Assembly: GCF_040822065.1 (NCBI RefSeq)
Contig: NZ_CP162005.1
Span: forward strand, 744,001-808,000
Source of the DNA: Pedobacter sp. WC2423
GTDB lineage: Bacteria; Bacteroidota; Bacteroidia; Sphingobacteriales; Sphingobacteriaceae
Direction of reading: 5' to 3'
Length of the DNA stretch: 64,000 nucleotides
A program made the position numbers and the translations under genes. The notes under the pieces were generated by a model that did not search any database, had not been told where the DNA came from, and saw only the letters and a list, made by a program, of their open reading frames with translations. Below are positions 9,249 to 18,500 of the stretch, piece by piece; positions within the stretch are counted from its first letter, which is position 1; each line of letters begins with the position of its first letter.

Positions 9249-10616
9249 ATGAATCGGAAAAACATATTTTTAACACTCTTCATTTTAATCTGTGTATGCT
9301 CTATTTCCTGTAAAAAGGATTTTCTGGATGTTAGGCCAAACAGTAAAGAAGTGAAGTTTTCTGCTGCTGATTGCCAGGCTTTATTAGATAATTTTGATGT
9401 AATGAATGCCCTCTATCCTATAGATGGTGAGTTATCATCAGATAATTATTACCTGCTGACTTCTACATATAACGGACTTTTTGATCAGGCAGACAAAGAT
9501 ATACACAGATGGGCTTCTGATGCTAGAAGGAATGGCGCTAACAGCAGTTGGATTGCACCTTATACCGTTGTATATAATGCGAACCTGGTAATAAAGGTAC
9601 TTCAAGATGACCCGGGTAATCTCAACCAGATAACAATAAATACTTTAAGGGGATCTGCATTGTTTTTTCGGGCACACGCTTTTTTTCAAGTAGCCCAGTT
9701 GTATGCAAAACCTTACGATCAAAATTCTACTAATTCAGATCCTGGAATTCCTGTACGGACAGAACCAGATTTAGAAGTTGAATCTGAGAGAGGAACTGTA
9801 AAGCAAACCTATGACCGGATCATACAGGACTTTAAAGAGGCAATCACCTTATTACCTTTAACAAGTAGCATTAAGTCACGTCCAAACAGGGTAGCGGCAT
9901 TTGCTGCGCTCGCAAGAACATTTCTGGCTATGGAAGATTACAATAATGCTGGTATATATGCAGACTCCTGCTTAAAATACCATAAGACCTTACTAGACTA
10001 TAATTCTATCAGCAGAACTTCTCTTACACCTTTTACCAGATTTAATGATGAAGTGATATTTCATAGTACCACGAATGCAGCTGGCCCTGTGCGCCCGTCA
10101 ATAGCACTAATAGATACCTTGCTTTATAGGTCTTATAACGACCATGATCTGCGAAAGGAAATTTTTTTTAACCCTGTCGCTGCCGGGCAAAGATTTACCG
10201 GAAATTATAACCCGGTTACTATTGCCGCATTTTTTAATGGATTTGCTACGGATGAGGTATACCTTATACGTGCAGAATGTTATGCCCGAAATGGAAAAAT
10301 AGATCTGGCTATGGCAGATCTCAATACATTAATGAAAACAAGGTGGGATGATAATGTTGTTTATCCTACGATTGGGGCTACTACTGTAGATGAAGCATTA
10401 AGTAAAGTGATTGAAGAGAGAAGAAAGGAACTTTTATTCAGAGGGCTAAGATGGTCTGATCTAAGGAGATTAAATAAGGATACTAAATTTCAAAAAACAC
10501 TATATCGCAATCTTGATGGGACAACCTATTCACTTCCGCCAAATGATAAACGTTATGTATTACTAATTGATCAGCAAGTTATCAATAATTCAAATCTCCA
10601 ACAAAATCCCAGATGA
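9249..10616 (+). CDS. SusD/RagB-family outer-membrane lipoprotein, system 1
   Basis: 455 residues with a lipoprotein signal (LFILICVCSISCKKDF; lipidated Cys near residue 22). Typical SusD features follow: LDVRPNSKEV after the lipobox, the helical stretch LRGSALFFRAHAFFQVAQLY, and the C-terminal EERRKELLFRGLRWSDLRRLN. SusD acts as the ligand-binding lid on the SusC barrel. The stop overlaps the next start by 4 bases (ATGA), so the TlpA protein is translationally coupled. Confidence 0.94.
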   Translation: MNRKNIFLTLFILICVCSISCKKDFLDVRPNSKEVKFSAADCQALLDNFDVMNALYPIDGELSSDNYYLLTSTYNGLFDQADKDIHRWASDARRNGANSSWIAPYTVVYNANLVIKVLQDDPGNLNQITINTLRGSALFFRAHAFFQVAQLYAKPYDQNSTNSDPGIPVRTEPDLEVESERGTVKQTYDRIIQDFKEAITLLPLTSSIKSRPNRVAAFAALARTFLAMEDYNNAGIYADSCLKYHKTLLDYNSISRTSLTPFTRFNDEVIFHSTTNAAGPVRPSIALIDTLLYRSYNDHDLRKEIFFNPVAAGQRFTGNYNPVTIAAFFNGFATDEVYLIRAECYARNGKIDLAMADLNTLMKTRWDDNVVYPTIGATTVDEALSKVIEERRKELLFRGLRWSDLRRLNKDTKFQKTLYRNLDGTTYSLPPNDKRYVLLIDQQVINNSNLQQNPR

Positions 10617-11968
10617 AATTAAAACTAAAAAATCTTCCTTTCTTTGGCTGGGTAAGTATGATGATTGCAGTTATTTTATCTACCCATTTGGTGTTGAATG
10701 CTAATCCAATCCACAGTGATAATCTTCAAGTAAGTACCTTTACTGATACAATAAAGAGTTTGAATGTCGGAGATGTTGTACCGGACATTATTATTAAAAA
10801 GATAGTTAATGATAAACAGCGAAGCACACATCTGTCAGATTACAAAGATGTATTATTGATTCTGGATTTTTGGACAACAGGCTGTACCGCCTGCATTGCT
10901 GAATTTCCTAAAATGGATTCTTTACAAAAAGTATTTGGCGATCAGATTAAAATACTTGCGGTTACTTATGAAGCTGAAAGCCATATTAATTCATTTTTTA
11001 AAAATAATAAATATGCAAAAACAACGATGCTACCGTCTGTGGTAGAAGATAATGTATTAAATAAATGGTTTAAGCATTGGGCAATACCCCACGAAGCTTG
11101 GATTTACAGAGGAAAAGTCATTGCACTTACCGGGGGTGAATATGTTACGGCAAAAAATATCCAATATGTACTGGATGGGAATTTACCTGAATGGCCTGTT
11201 AAGGATGATTTTAAGCAACTTGATGACAGCAAACCCCTGATCAGTAAAGGGGGATTCGGTCAAACTGTGAGTTATACTGTTATAACACCATTTAGAGAAG
11301 GTGTGCACGACAAAAAAATCATAAGCAGTTTGGATTCCAATACTAAAACCCGCAGAAATTATTTTTTGAATTTGGGTATATTATCAGCTTATAAAGCTTT
11401 ATTGAGCTATTTGGTTCAAATTCCTTTATCAAGTGGGAGTCGCAACCGGCTTATTTTAAACGTAAAGGACAAATCTAAGTACATTTATGATCGGGCGTTA
11501 GGTACTAAAGAGGAATGGAACAGAAAAAATCAATTTTGTTATGAGTCTATTACTCCAGATAGAGTTGGTGATGATAAAAAACAATATGAGTTGATGATTG
11601 CTGATCTGAATCGCTTATTTGGATTAGATGCACGGTGGGAAAAACGATTAATGAAATGTCTTGTGTTGACCAGAACATCTTCCGCTGACAAAATTAAATC
11701 AAAAGGCGGAGAAACTATTTTATCTTTTGATAAATCGGTTAAAGAGTTCAAAAACACCCCATTTGATAATTTGGTCTATAAGTTAAACGATTATGAAAAT
11801 AATCCACCAATAATTAATGAAACCGGATATGAAGACCCTGTAGATATTGAGCTTAAGATAGATTCCTGGACTGATATAAAAACCATAAAGAAAGTACTTC
11901 GGCAATACGGTCTTGATTTTAAAGAAGAAGAACGTGAGCTTGATGTGTTTGTATTGACCGAAAAATAG
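10613..11968 (+). CDS. TlpA-like thioredoxin-fold protein with large C-terminal extension, system 1
   Basis: 451 residues. An N-terminal membrane/signal segment (about 8-30) is followed by a thioredoxin fold with active site FWTTGCTACIAEF (Cys91, Cys94) and a cis-Pro loop (WAIPHEAW). TlpA-type domains are usually 150-190 residues, so ~270 further residues are unusual. The extreme C-terminus (ETGYEDPVDIEL...YGLDFKEEERELDVFVL) resembles DUF3738/TIGR03435 domains, by motif only. It should reduce or form disulfides in the envelope. Coupling to SusD by ATGA overlap suggests it works on the imported or surface ligand. The active-site tripeptide G-C-T-A-C differs from WCTPC of the system-2 paralogue. 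Confidence 0.85.
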   Translation: MKLKLKNLPFFGWVSMMIAVILSTHLVLNANPIHSDNLQVSTFTDTIKSLNVGDVVPDIIIKKIVNDKQRSTHLSDYKDVLLILDFWTTGCTACIAEFPKMDSLQKVFGDQIKILAVTYEAESHINSFFKNNKYAKTTMLPSVVEDNVLNKWFKHWAIPHEAWIYRGKVIALTGGEYVTAKNIQYVLDGNLPEWPVKDDFKQLDDSKPLISKGGFGQTVSYTVITPFREGVHDKKIISSLDSNTKTRRNYFLNLGILSAYKALLSYLVQIPLSSGSRNRLILNVKDKSKYIYDRALGTKEEWNRKNQFCYESITPDRVGDDKKQYELMIADLNRLFGLDARWEKRLMKCLVLTRTSSADKIKSKGGETILSFDKSVKEFKNTPFDNLVYKLNDYENNPPIINETGYEDPVDIELKIDSWTDIKTIKKVLRQYGLDFKEEERELDVFVLTEK

Positions 11969-12052
11969 TCTATTGAATGGAAAATGATTTATTGTAATGC
12001 ACAGTTATGATATTCATTTTCAAAATGGTATATATTTAATTTGGGAACTTTT

Positions 12053-12085
12053 AAAAGTCTGGATTCTCATGATGGCCAGACTTTT
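12053..12085 (+). terminator. Intrinsic terminator after tlpA 1
   Basis: AAAAGTCTGG and CCAGACTTTT form a perfect 10-bp stem with a 13-base loop, the right arm ending in four T and more T nearby. It lies 84 bp after the TlpA stop and between convergent genes, so it may act in both directions. Confidence 0.7.
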
Positions 12086-12108
12086 ATCTTAATTCGGCTT
12101 TAAATATT

Positions 12109-12330
12109 TTATACATATTTAAGCTGAGTCACATCAGGCGTAATTATACCATTTAAAGCATTTGTAATTGCATTTTGAATATCTCCTGTTATAATTGGTT
12201 TCGCATGGGCATCACTATTTGCAAAAATTGCACATAGTGTTTCACCACCTATGCAACCAGGATTATTGTTAATTATATAGTTAGATGCTACATAAGGGTC
12301 TCCATTTGCATTTAATTTAAACCAATTCAT
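12109..12330 (-). CDS. Small leaderless C-x6-C protein (copy 2 of tandem pair)
   Basis: 73 residues from the ATG at 12330. A longer in-frame start at 12387 is rejected because the three homologues in the window all begin at this MxWxxL position. Features: MNWFKLN start, Y-x-x-NNNPGC, then C-IGGETL-C-AI (six residues between cysteines), D-x-x-x-KPIIT, and IQNAITNALNG near the end. No signal peptide. It is not assigned to a named family. Its homologues are at 12407, 38534 and 41388, always in tandem pairs. The position behind sigma/FecR/SusCD/TlpA suggests a substrate or signal peptide of that system. Confidence 0.7.
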   Translation of the reverse strand: MNWFKLNANGDPYVASNYIINNNPGCIGGETLCAIFANSDAHAKPIITGDIQNAITNALNGIITPDVTQLKYV

Positions 12331-12367
12331 AATTTTAAGTTTTAAATATTTTATCAAAATTAAAATA

Positions 12368-12401
12368 AGCCAAGTGGTCCTTATCAAATTACCACTTGGC
12401 T
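12368..12401 (-). terminator. Hairpin between the two small C-x6-C genes
   Basis: AGCCAAGTGGT / ACCACTTGGCT make a perfect 11-bp stem with a 12-base loop, located just after the upstream peptide's stop. Read on the minus strand it is followed by TATTTTAATTTT, so it may be a partial terminator or an mRNA-stabilising element that sets the ratio of the two peptides. Confidence 0.6.
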
Positions 12402-12406
12402 AAAGA

Positions 12407-12631
12407 CTAAGCAGCTTTCAGCTGAGTCACATTTGGTGTAATTATGCCATTTAAAGCGTTAGTGATGGCTGTTTGAATTTGCCCAGTTATAATAGGCTTG
12501 TTATTTGCATCAGTTTGCGCATTGATAGAACATAAAGTTTCTGATCCAACACAGCCCGGATTATTGTTGAGCGTATAATTAGCTGGAAGATAAGGATTAG
12601 TAGCACCTGTATTTAATTTAAACCAGTTCAT
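12407..12631 (-). CDS. Small leaderless C-x6-C protein (copy 1 of tandem pair)
   Basis: 74 residues, MNWFKLNTGATNPY start, NNNPGC-VGSETL-C-SI, KPIITGQIQTAITNALNG, ending in KAA. It is a paralogue of 12109-12330, sharing well over half of its residues. No signal peptide or membrane helix is visible, so either it stays cytosolic, or its N-terminus is a leader for an unknown exporter. The two cysteines, fixed spacing and polar tail would suit an oxidised loop. It is preceded by the upstream element at 12678-12706 shared with the distant pair at 38.5-41.6 kb. Confidence 0.72.
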   Translation of the reverse strand: MNWFKLNTGATNPYLPANYTLNNNPGCVGSETLCSINAQTDANNKPIITGQIQTAITNALNGIITPNVTQLKAA

Positions 12632-12677
12632 AATATTTCACTTTTAATATAAAAGTGTAAACTCTAATTCATTAACT

Positions 12678-12706
12678 GCCTACTCTTTTCAAGGTTTTCA
12701 GCTAGC
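12678..12706 (-). promoter_or_regulatory. Conserved upstream element of the small C-x6-C genes
   Basis: Read on the minus strand: AGCTGAAAACCTTGAA followed by AGAGTAGGC, about 47 bases before the ATG at 12631. The two distant homologues carry AGCTGAAAACCCCGAA / AGCTGAAAACCCAGAA followed by ATAGTAAGC about 50 bases before their starts (38816-38848 and 41671-41700). Conservation of position as well as sequence suggests a promoter or operator. Confidence 0.5.
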
Positions 12707-12895
12707 CCTTTGCCTACTATGTTAAGGATATTCAGCATTTTCCTTTTTACTAACTGCCATGCAAACTGCATGTTTAATTTGCTTTTCAAAAGGTTGTATC
12801 ATCAGATAATGTAATACTAATATCGAAAGATTTTATTTCGAATAAAAGGGTCAAGTGGCTCAAATTCAGTTTTTTATATTTTTTTTTATATTGTT

Positions 12896-12934
12896 TAAGG
12901 ATAAGAGATATCAATTGATTATCTCTTATCCTTA
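12896..12934. repeat. Perfect inverted repeat, 14-15 bp arms
   Basis: TAAGGATAAGAGAT and ATCTCTTATCCTTA are exact reverse complements (one more A-T pair at the inner end), around a short loop containing TCAATTGA. Neither side is followed by a T-tract in the sense needed for a terminator, so a structured RNA or a protein-binding palindrome is more likely. Confidence 0.6.
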
Positions 12935-13050
12935 GTAATAGCCCACACCCTTGGCGGAGTTATTACTTTTTAGTATTAATACAATATCGCTTTGCTTACG
13001 TCCCTTGCATCAGTAGCGGTGGTTTGTTACCAGTACCTTCCGGTATTTAA

Positions 13051-13087
13051 AAAATTACAGTTAATTGGGTTTGGGGACTGTAATTTT
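13051..13087. repeat. Perfect inverted repeat, 11-bp arms
   Basis: AAAATTACAGT / ACTGTAATTTT with a 15-base loop. The right arm ends in TTTT, so on the plus strand this could terminate an unannotated transcript from the 12.7-13.05 kb interval. Confidence 0.55.
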
Positions 13088-13252
13088 CTCTGATGCTTAA
13101 TACGCACTGGAAGAGCGTTTACACATTGGTACTCCCCAAATATTATTTATTTGAATATTACCTCAATTTTAATTCTAATGAGGTTATTGTAAAATATCTA
13201 ATAAGTTAGCAAGAATTCTAAATACTACCTAGGGACAGTTGCCACAAATAGA

Positions 13253-13308
13253 CTATTCATCTGTATGAAAGAAACTATTCATTTGTCAATAAAAAGCTAT
13301 TCATATGT
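13253..13308. promoter_or_regulatory. Three direct repeats CTATTCATNTGT with 22-bp period
   Basis: CTATTCATCTGT (13253), CTATTCATTTGT (13275) and CTATTCATATGT (13297) start exactly 22 bp apart, so all lie on the same DNA face. Spacing of about two helical turns is known for LytTR-type response regulators and similar cooperative activators. The array lies about 310 bp upstream of the sigma gene at 13616. Confidence 0.65.
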
Positions 13309-13615
13309 ATATTCACTACCTGATAATTCATTTATTTTGGCGGTTTGTTTCAGAAGGCTGAAGTTGAATATCTAAAAAATAAAAATAATATTTAGTTGGA
13401 TTAAAAATGAAATTTTACCTTAAATACGTCTATAATGCATTATTCGCCTTGTTAATTTAGGTTTTAAATCCTGAGATTTAAATTTCAAATCCTACAACTC
13501 ACATGAGAACTAATAATAATTAGTTAACACTAATTTAAATAATACTAATTTTGCTTTTAATCTCTTCTACTGTTACAATGAATTTATGTTAGGCTAATTG
13601 TAACTAAACGTAAGT

Positions 13616-14197
13616 ATGAGATTATATAGTGACCTTTCAGATATTGAATTGACACATTTGCTTCGAAATGGTAATGCAGTCGCATTTGATGAGATTTACT
13701 TTCGTTATAAAAGTTTATTACACATTCACACTTATAAAAAACTGGGTGACTTTGATGATGCCAGTGACATCATACAAGAACTATTTACCAATCTGTGGAT
13801 TAAGCGTTCTGCTTTGCCGGATCAAACCAACCTTAAAAGTTACTTATTTGTATCTGTCCGTAATAGAATACTGGACTTCATTTCTCACAAAAAAGTAGAA
13901 TCAAAATATATTAATAGCTTTCAAATTTTCATAAATGATAAAAGTAGTTATGTAACTGATCTGTTCATTAGAGAGCGGGAATTTGCTAAAATTATTGAGA
14001 AGGAAATAAATGAGCTGCCACCAAAAATGAGAGAAATCTTTATTTTGAGCAGAACCACCGGGTTATCTCATAAAGAGATCGCAGAAAAACTAAACATTTC
14101 TGAAAATACCGTTAAAAACCAGGTTAAAGGTGCCCTTAAAAAATTGAAGTGCAAGTTTGGCTTATTCTGGTTTCTGGTTTTCGTGCTTTTTTATTAA
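13616..14197 (+). CDS. FecI-like ECF sigma factor of SusCD system 2
   Basis: 193 residues with region 2 (AFDEIYFRYKSLLHIHTYKKLGD, DIIQELFTNLW) and region 4 (ELPPKMREIFILSRTTGLSHKEI, NISENTVKNQ). It is clearly paralogous to 3675-4253 along the full length, including the hydrophobic tail LFWFLVFVLFY. The cognate anti-sigma gene starts 87 bp downstream. About 1 kb of non-coding DNA upstream, with the 22-bp-period repeats, suggests extra control that system 1 lacks. Confidence 0.9.
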   Translation: MRLYSDLSDIELTHLLRNGNAVAFDEIYFRYKSLLHIHTYKKLGDFDDASDIIQELFTNLWIKRSALPDQTNLKSYLFVSVRNRILDFISHKKVESKYINSFQIFINDKSSYVTDLFIREREFAKIIEKEINELPPKMREIFILSRTTGLSHKEIAEKLNISENTVKNQVKGALKKLKCKFGLFWFLVFVLFY

Positions 14198-14284
14198 ACT
14201 TTTTCATTTTTTTTTGATTTTCGTATAGTCCCTGCATAGTGCACTCGCCGTTATACTACTATAACCAGCAAAAAAAGTCGGTGT

Positions 14285-15439
14285 ATGGAAAGAACGGATA
14301 TCATAAAATTATTAAAAAGATATAATTCGGGTCAATGTACTGTTGAGGAAATTGCCTTGATAGAGACATTTTACATGAATTATGTGGAAGTTGATGTTTC
14401 TGATTTAACCGAAGAACAATTGGAGATATTGATGAATCCTGAACCTTCAAAAATTAAAAAATCAATCTACAGCCCAACTTTGAAACAGATTGGTATTGCA
14501 GCTTCAATCATGCTTATGGTTATGGTTCTGGCTATGTTTAGCTTCCTGAAAAATAAAACAGATCAAGATATTATTGCTGACTCTAAAGACATAGCTCCCG
14601 GTAAAAACAGTGCGACACTAATCTTATCTAGTGGTAAGAAAATCATCTTATCCGAAGTTTCAAATGAAAAGCTCGCTCAGGAGGCCGGAGTAAAAATTAC
14701 GAAAACTGTTGACGGAGAACTTTTATATGAACTTTCAAGTTCCTCTCCTGCAAATAGCAATAGGGGCAAAGACTTAAGATTTAATACACTTTCTACCTCC
14801 AGAGGCGAGCAATATAAGATTCGCTTACCCGATAGCTCCATCGTGTGGCTGAATGCCGCCTCGTCCCTTAAATACCCTACTTCTTTCACTTCATTAAAAG
14901 AAAGAAGAGTTGAATTAAAAGGTGAGGCTTACTTTCAGGTAGCTAAGGATAAAAGTCATCCATTTTATGTTTCCAGTAAAGGGCAGGAGGTTAAAGTGCT
15001 GGGAACCAGATTTAACGTAAATAGTTATGACGATGAACCTGTTGTGAAAACCACTCTATTAGAAGGGTCTGTAAAAATCAATACCAATTCTAATGATTCA
15101 CTGCCAGGTAAAAAGAAATCTGAGACTATCCTGAATCCTGGCCAACAAGCACAATTAACGGCAAATCATATATCAGTTATAAATAATGCTGATCTGGAAG
15201 ATGTAATCGCATGGAAAGATGGCTATTTCATTTTTAATGAAAATTTGAAAAGTATAATGAATAGGGTTGGAAGGTGGTACGATGTAGAAGTTGTATATGA
15301 GACCGTACCAGATCCCAATCATAATTTTCAGGGAAAGATAGCCAGAACCAGGAATATATCAGAAGTATTAAAGATTATGGAATATCAGGGAATTGTACAC
15401 TTTAAAATCGAAGGAAGGAGGGTCATTGTGACAAAATAA
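14285..15439 (+). CDS. FecR-family anti-sigma factor, SusCD system 2
   Basis: 384 residues, same architecture as the system-1 protein: N-terminal sigma-binding part, one transmembrane helix (about 66-86, IGIAASIMLMVMVLAMFSF), FecR domain (LPDSSIVWLNAASSLKYP, LKGEAYFQVAKD, VLGTRFNV), and a C-terminal DUF4974 module (GYFIFNENLKSIMNRVGRWY). It relays receptor occupancy to the sigma encoded just upstream. The high similarity of the two FecR proteins leaves room for cross-talk. Confidence 0.92.
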   Translation: MERTDIIKLLKRYNSGQCTVEEIALIETFYMNYVEVDVSDLTEEQLEILMNPEPSKIKKSIYSPTLKQIGIAASIMLMVMVLAMFSFLKNKTDQDIIADSKDIAPGKNSATLILSSGKKIILSEVSNEKLAQEAGVKITKTVDGELLYELSSSSPANSNRGKDLRFNTLSTSRGEQYKIRLPDSSIVWLNAASSLKYPTSFTSLKERRVELKGEAYFQVAKDKSHPFYVSSKGQEVKVLGTRFNVNSYDDEPVVKTTLLEGSVKINTNSNDSLPGKKKSETILNPGQQAQLTANHISVINNADLEDVIAWKDGYFIFNENLKSIMNRVGRWYDVEVVYETVPDPNHNFQGKIARTRNISEVLKIMEYQGIVHFKIEGRRVIVTK

Positions 15440-15471
15440 ACGATCAGAAGTTAAAGTGTGATCCACAAAAA

Positions 15472-15499
15472 AACCAGTAGTGCTAGAACACCACTGGCT
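15472..15499 (+). promoter_or_regulatory. Conserved hairpin between fecR 2 and susC 2
   Basis: AACCAGTAGTG and CACCACTGGCT pair imperfectly around the loop CTAGAA, at the same site and with the same flanks (AAAATTTGAG, TTATCAA, AAACCAGAA before susC) as in system 1. Retention of the pairing despite base changes supports a function. Confidence 0.5.
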
Positions 15500-15558
15500 A
15501 TATCTGGATTATACCAATAAAAAATTTGAGTTACTTATCAATTTAAACCAGAATACAA

Positions 15559-18500
15559 ATGTATGTAATATATACCAAGAAAAGGGGTATGTCAGAACGG
15601 CGTGTCCCTAAAATTCAGCTCATTATGCGGTTAACTACAATTATTTTAATAGCAACAATAATGCAGGTTAACGCTAGCAGCTTTGGCCAGAGGGTTTCCC
15701 TTGATGTTAAAAATGCCCCTCTAAATGTCATCATAAAGGAAATCAGTAAGCAAACTGGTTATGAGTTCTTTTATGATGGTAATTTAATTAAAAATACAAA
15801 GCCGGTCAGCATTAAAATAAAAAACGCAACCATTGAAAATGCACTTGAATTGTGTTTTACCGGGCAGTCAATTACCTATAAAATTGAGAACAAGGTTGTT
15901 TCATTAAAACCACTGAGCAAGTCCATATTAGATAAAATAAGCACCGCTGTTACTGGTTTTTTTTCGGAAATTGATGTCAGTGGGCGTGTCGTAGATGAAA
16001 AGGAAAAACCACTTATCGGTGCAACTGTTAAGATTATAAATACGAACAGAGCGCTATTAACGGATGAAAATGGCGCTTTTGAGTTTTATAACGTTGATGA
16101 GAGCGCTGTGCTCTTAATTAGTTATATTGGATATCAGTCCCAAAAAGTTCCTGTGAAGAATTCCGGGCCTATCACTATCAAATTAAAAGAAGCTGGTAAT
16201 TTGTCAGAAATCCAGGTGATAGGTTATGGACAAGTATCCAGGAAATTCAATACTGGAAACGTATCTACCATAACTTCTAAAGATTTAGAGAAGCAGCCTG
16301 TAACAAATGTATTATCAGCTTTATCTGGCAGGCTCCCTGGCGTTTTTTTGCAAACCACTAATGGTTTGCCAGGAGGGAATATAGAAGTGCAAATTGGGGG
16401 GAAAGGTTCAATTACCGCTGGTACAAATCCGCTTTATGTTGTTGATGGAGTACCTTTCCCTGGTACTTCACTTGTACATAACACTTCTTTAAGTGATATA
16501 ATAAGCGGGGAAATAAGTCCGCTCAATTCTATTAATCCAAATGATATTGAGAGCATAAATGTACTTAAAGATGCAGATGCTACGGCAATTTATGGAAGCC
16601 GAGGTGCTAATGGTGTAGTTTTGATAACAACAAAAAAAGGTATCGCTGGTAAAACTAAAGCAGATATAAACATTAGCTCTGGTGTAAGTGAGGTAGCTAG
16701 TTTTCCAAAACTGTTAAAACTCTCCGACTATTTGACGATCCGTAGGGAGGCATTTAAAAACGATGGACTGGAACCTTCTACTGATCCAAGTTCTTTAGGT
16801 TATGCACCTGATTTAAAGCTCTGGAGCCAAACTGATGCTACTGATTGGGGCAAATATATTATGGGTCGAACTGGAAGGACAACAAACGTAAATGCCAGCC
16901 TCTCCGGTGGATCTGAGCAAACAAAAATGCTTGGAGGCATCAATTATAGAAATGAAACTTCAGTATTACGTGGAGATAACAAATACCAAAGAGGAGGAGC
17001 CAGATTTAGCCTGCAACATCATTCCATTGATAATAAATTCAATTTATCCAGTTCTTTATCATATACGGCAGATGATAATAATTCTTCAAATCCAAAGAAT
17101 GATTTTCTCAATTTTTTATTGCTTCCTCCTAATTTTCCATTATACAACCAAAATGGAGAATTGAATTGGGCAACAGGTAGTAATCCTATTGCAGCAATAA
17201 ATAATTACTCCAAAACCCGAACAGGAAATACGGTTTTTAATACCACAGCCTCGCTCCAGTTGTTAAAAGGTTTAACTGTTAAAACTGATTTTGGTTTTAA
17301 TCAGCTGGAGATGAGTCAAATAATTGTCTCTCCAAAATCGGGAAGTAATCCTAATTATTCCCCAACGAGCCAAACCACTTTCGGAGACAATTTAACCAGA
17401 ACATTTATAATTGAGCCCCAAATAAACTACTCAACTAATATTAATAAGTCCAGCTTAAATTTTCTAGCAGGTGGCACGTACCAGAAGAATTCTACAGAAA
17501 ACCAAATATTAGTAGGTACAAATTTTAATAGTGAATCATTATTGGAAAATCCTGGATCTGCATCTACGATCACTCCAAATGGTTATAATATAGTTTATAA
17601 ATATGTTTCATTATTTGGCAGGGTGAGCTATAATTTTGATCAGAAATATTTTTTAAATGTTAGCGGCAGGAGAGATGGTTCGTCACGTTTTGGAATTGAT
17701 CATCAATTTGGAAATTTTGGTGCAATAGGTGCTGCATGGTTAATCAGTAATGAAAATTGGTTAAAAGATAAGTTGAGATTTTTATACTATGCTAAAATTA
17801 GAGGTAGTTACGGAATTACAGGGAATGATCAAATAGCTGACTATCAATACCTATCTACTTATCGGACATCTGGGATTGTTTATCAAAATCAAAATGGATT
17901 AGAACCAGCAAGAATTGCTAATGATAATTATCATTGGGAATCCAATAAAAAGACTGAAGTTGGACTAGAGGTAGGCTTGTTTGATAACAGATTCAATTTT
18001 ACCATTAGTCATTTTGAAAATGTTAGTGGCGACCAGCTTGTAAATTATACTTTACCATTAATGACAGGGTTCACCAGTTATCAGGCTAATCTGCCAGCAA
18101 AAGTTAGAAATTCTGGTTGGGAGTTAGAATTGAACAGTACAAATTTTAAGACAGAAAAATTTAATTGGTCAACTAATTTTAATATTACGTTTCTAAAAAA
18201 TAGGTTAATTAGTTTTCCAGATATTGAATCCAGCAGTTATTCTAAAACTCTTGTTGTTGGTGAAAGTGTACAAAGGGCGACCGGATTTATGTACTTAGGT
18301 ACAGATCCGGCAACAGGATCATCTTTATTTAAAGATAAGGATGGCAACAGTACTAGCTTGCCAGATTTCGATTCATATTATTCAACTATCGGTAGAAAAG
18401 ACCCGTCTTTTTATGGTGGTATGGGTAATACTTTTAGTTTCAAAGGATTTAGATTGGATGTTTTCTTTCAGTTTGCCAAGCAAGGTATATCTGGAAGTGT

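Larger units (their letters stand above)
12632..13615. other. 984-bp region without genes, rich in structured repeats
   Basis: No credible reading frame on either strand. It holds the shared element at 12678-12706 together with the 13-mer CTAGCCCTTTGCC (near 12703-12715), two perfect inverted repeats (12896-12934 and 13051-13087) and a three-copy direct repeat at 13253-13308. It may contain a non-coding RNA or the long regulated upstream region of sigma gene 13616. Confidence 0.6.

Noticed and set aside
12331..12387. 19-residue N-terminal extension of the small protein at 12109
   Set aside because: All three homologues begin at the MxWxxL position, and the extension overlaps the hairpin 12368-12401.
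12896..12934. Intrinsic terminator
   Set aside because: The long perfect stem is not followed by a T-tract on either strand in the required sense.
13253..13308. Short CRISPR array
   Set aside because: Repeats are only 12 bp and spacers 10 bp, with no cas genes in the window; fits operator repeats.
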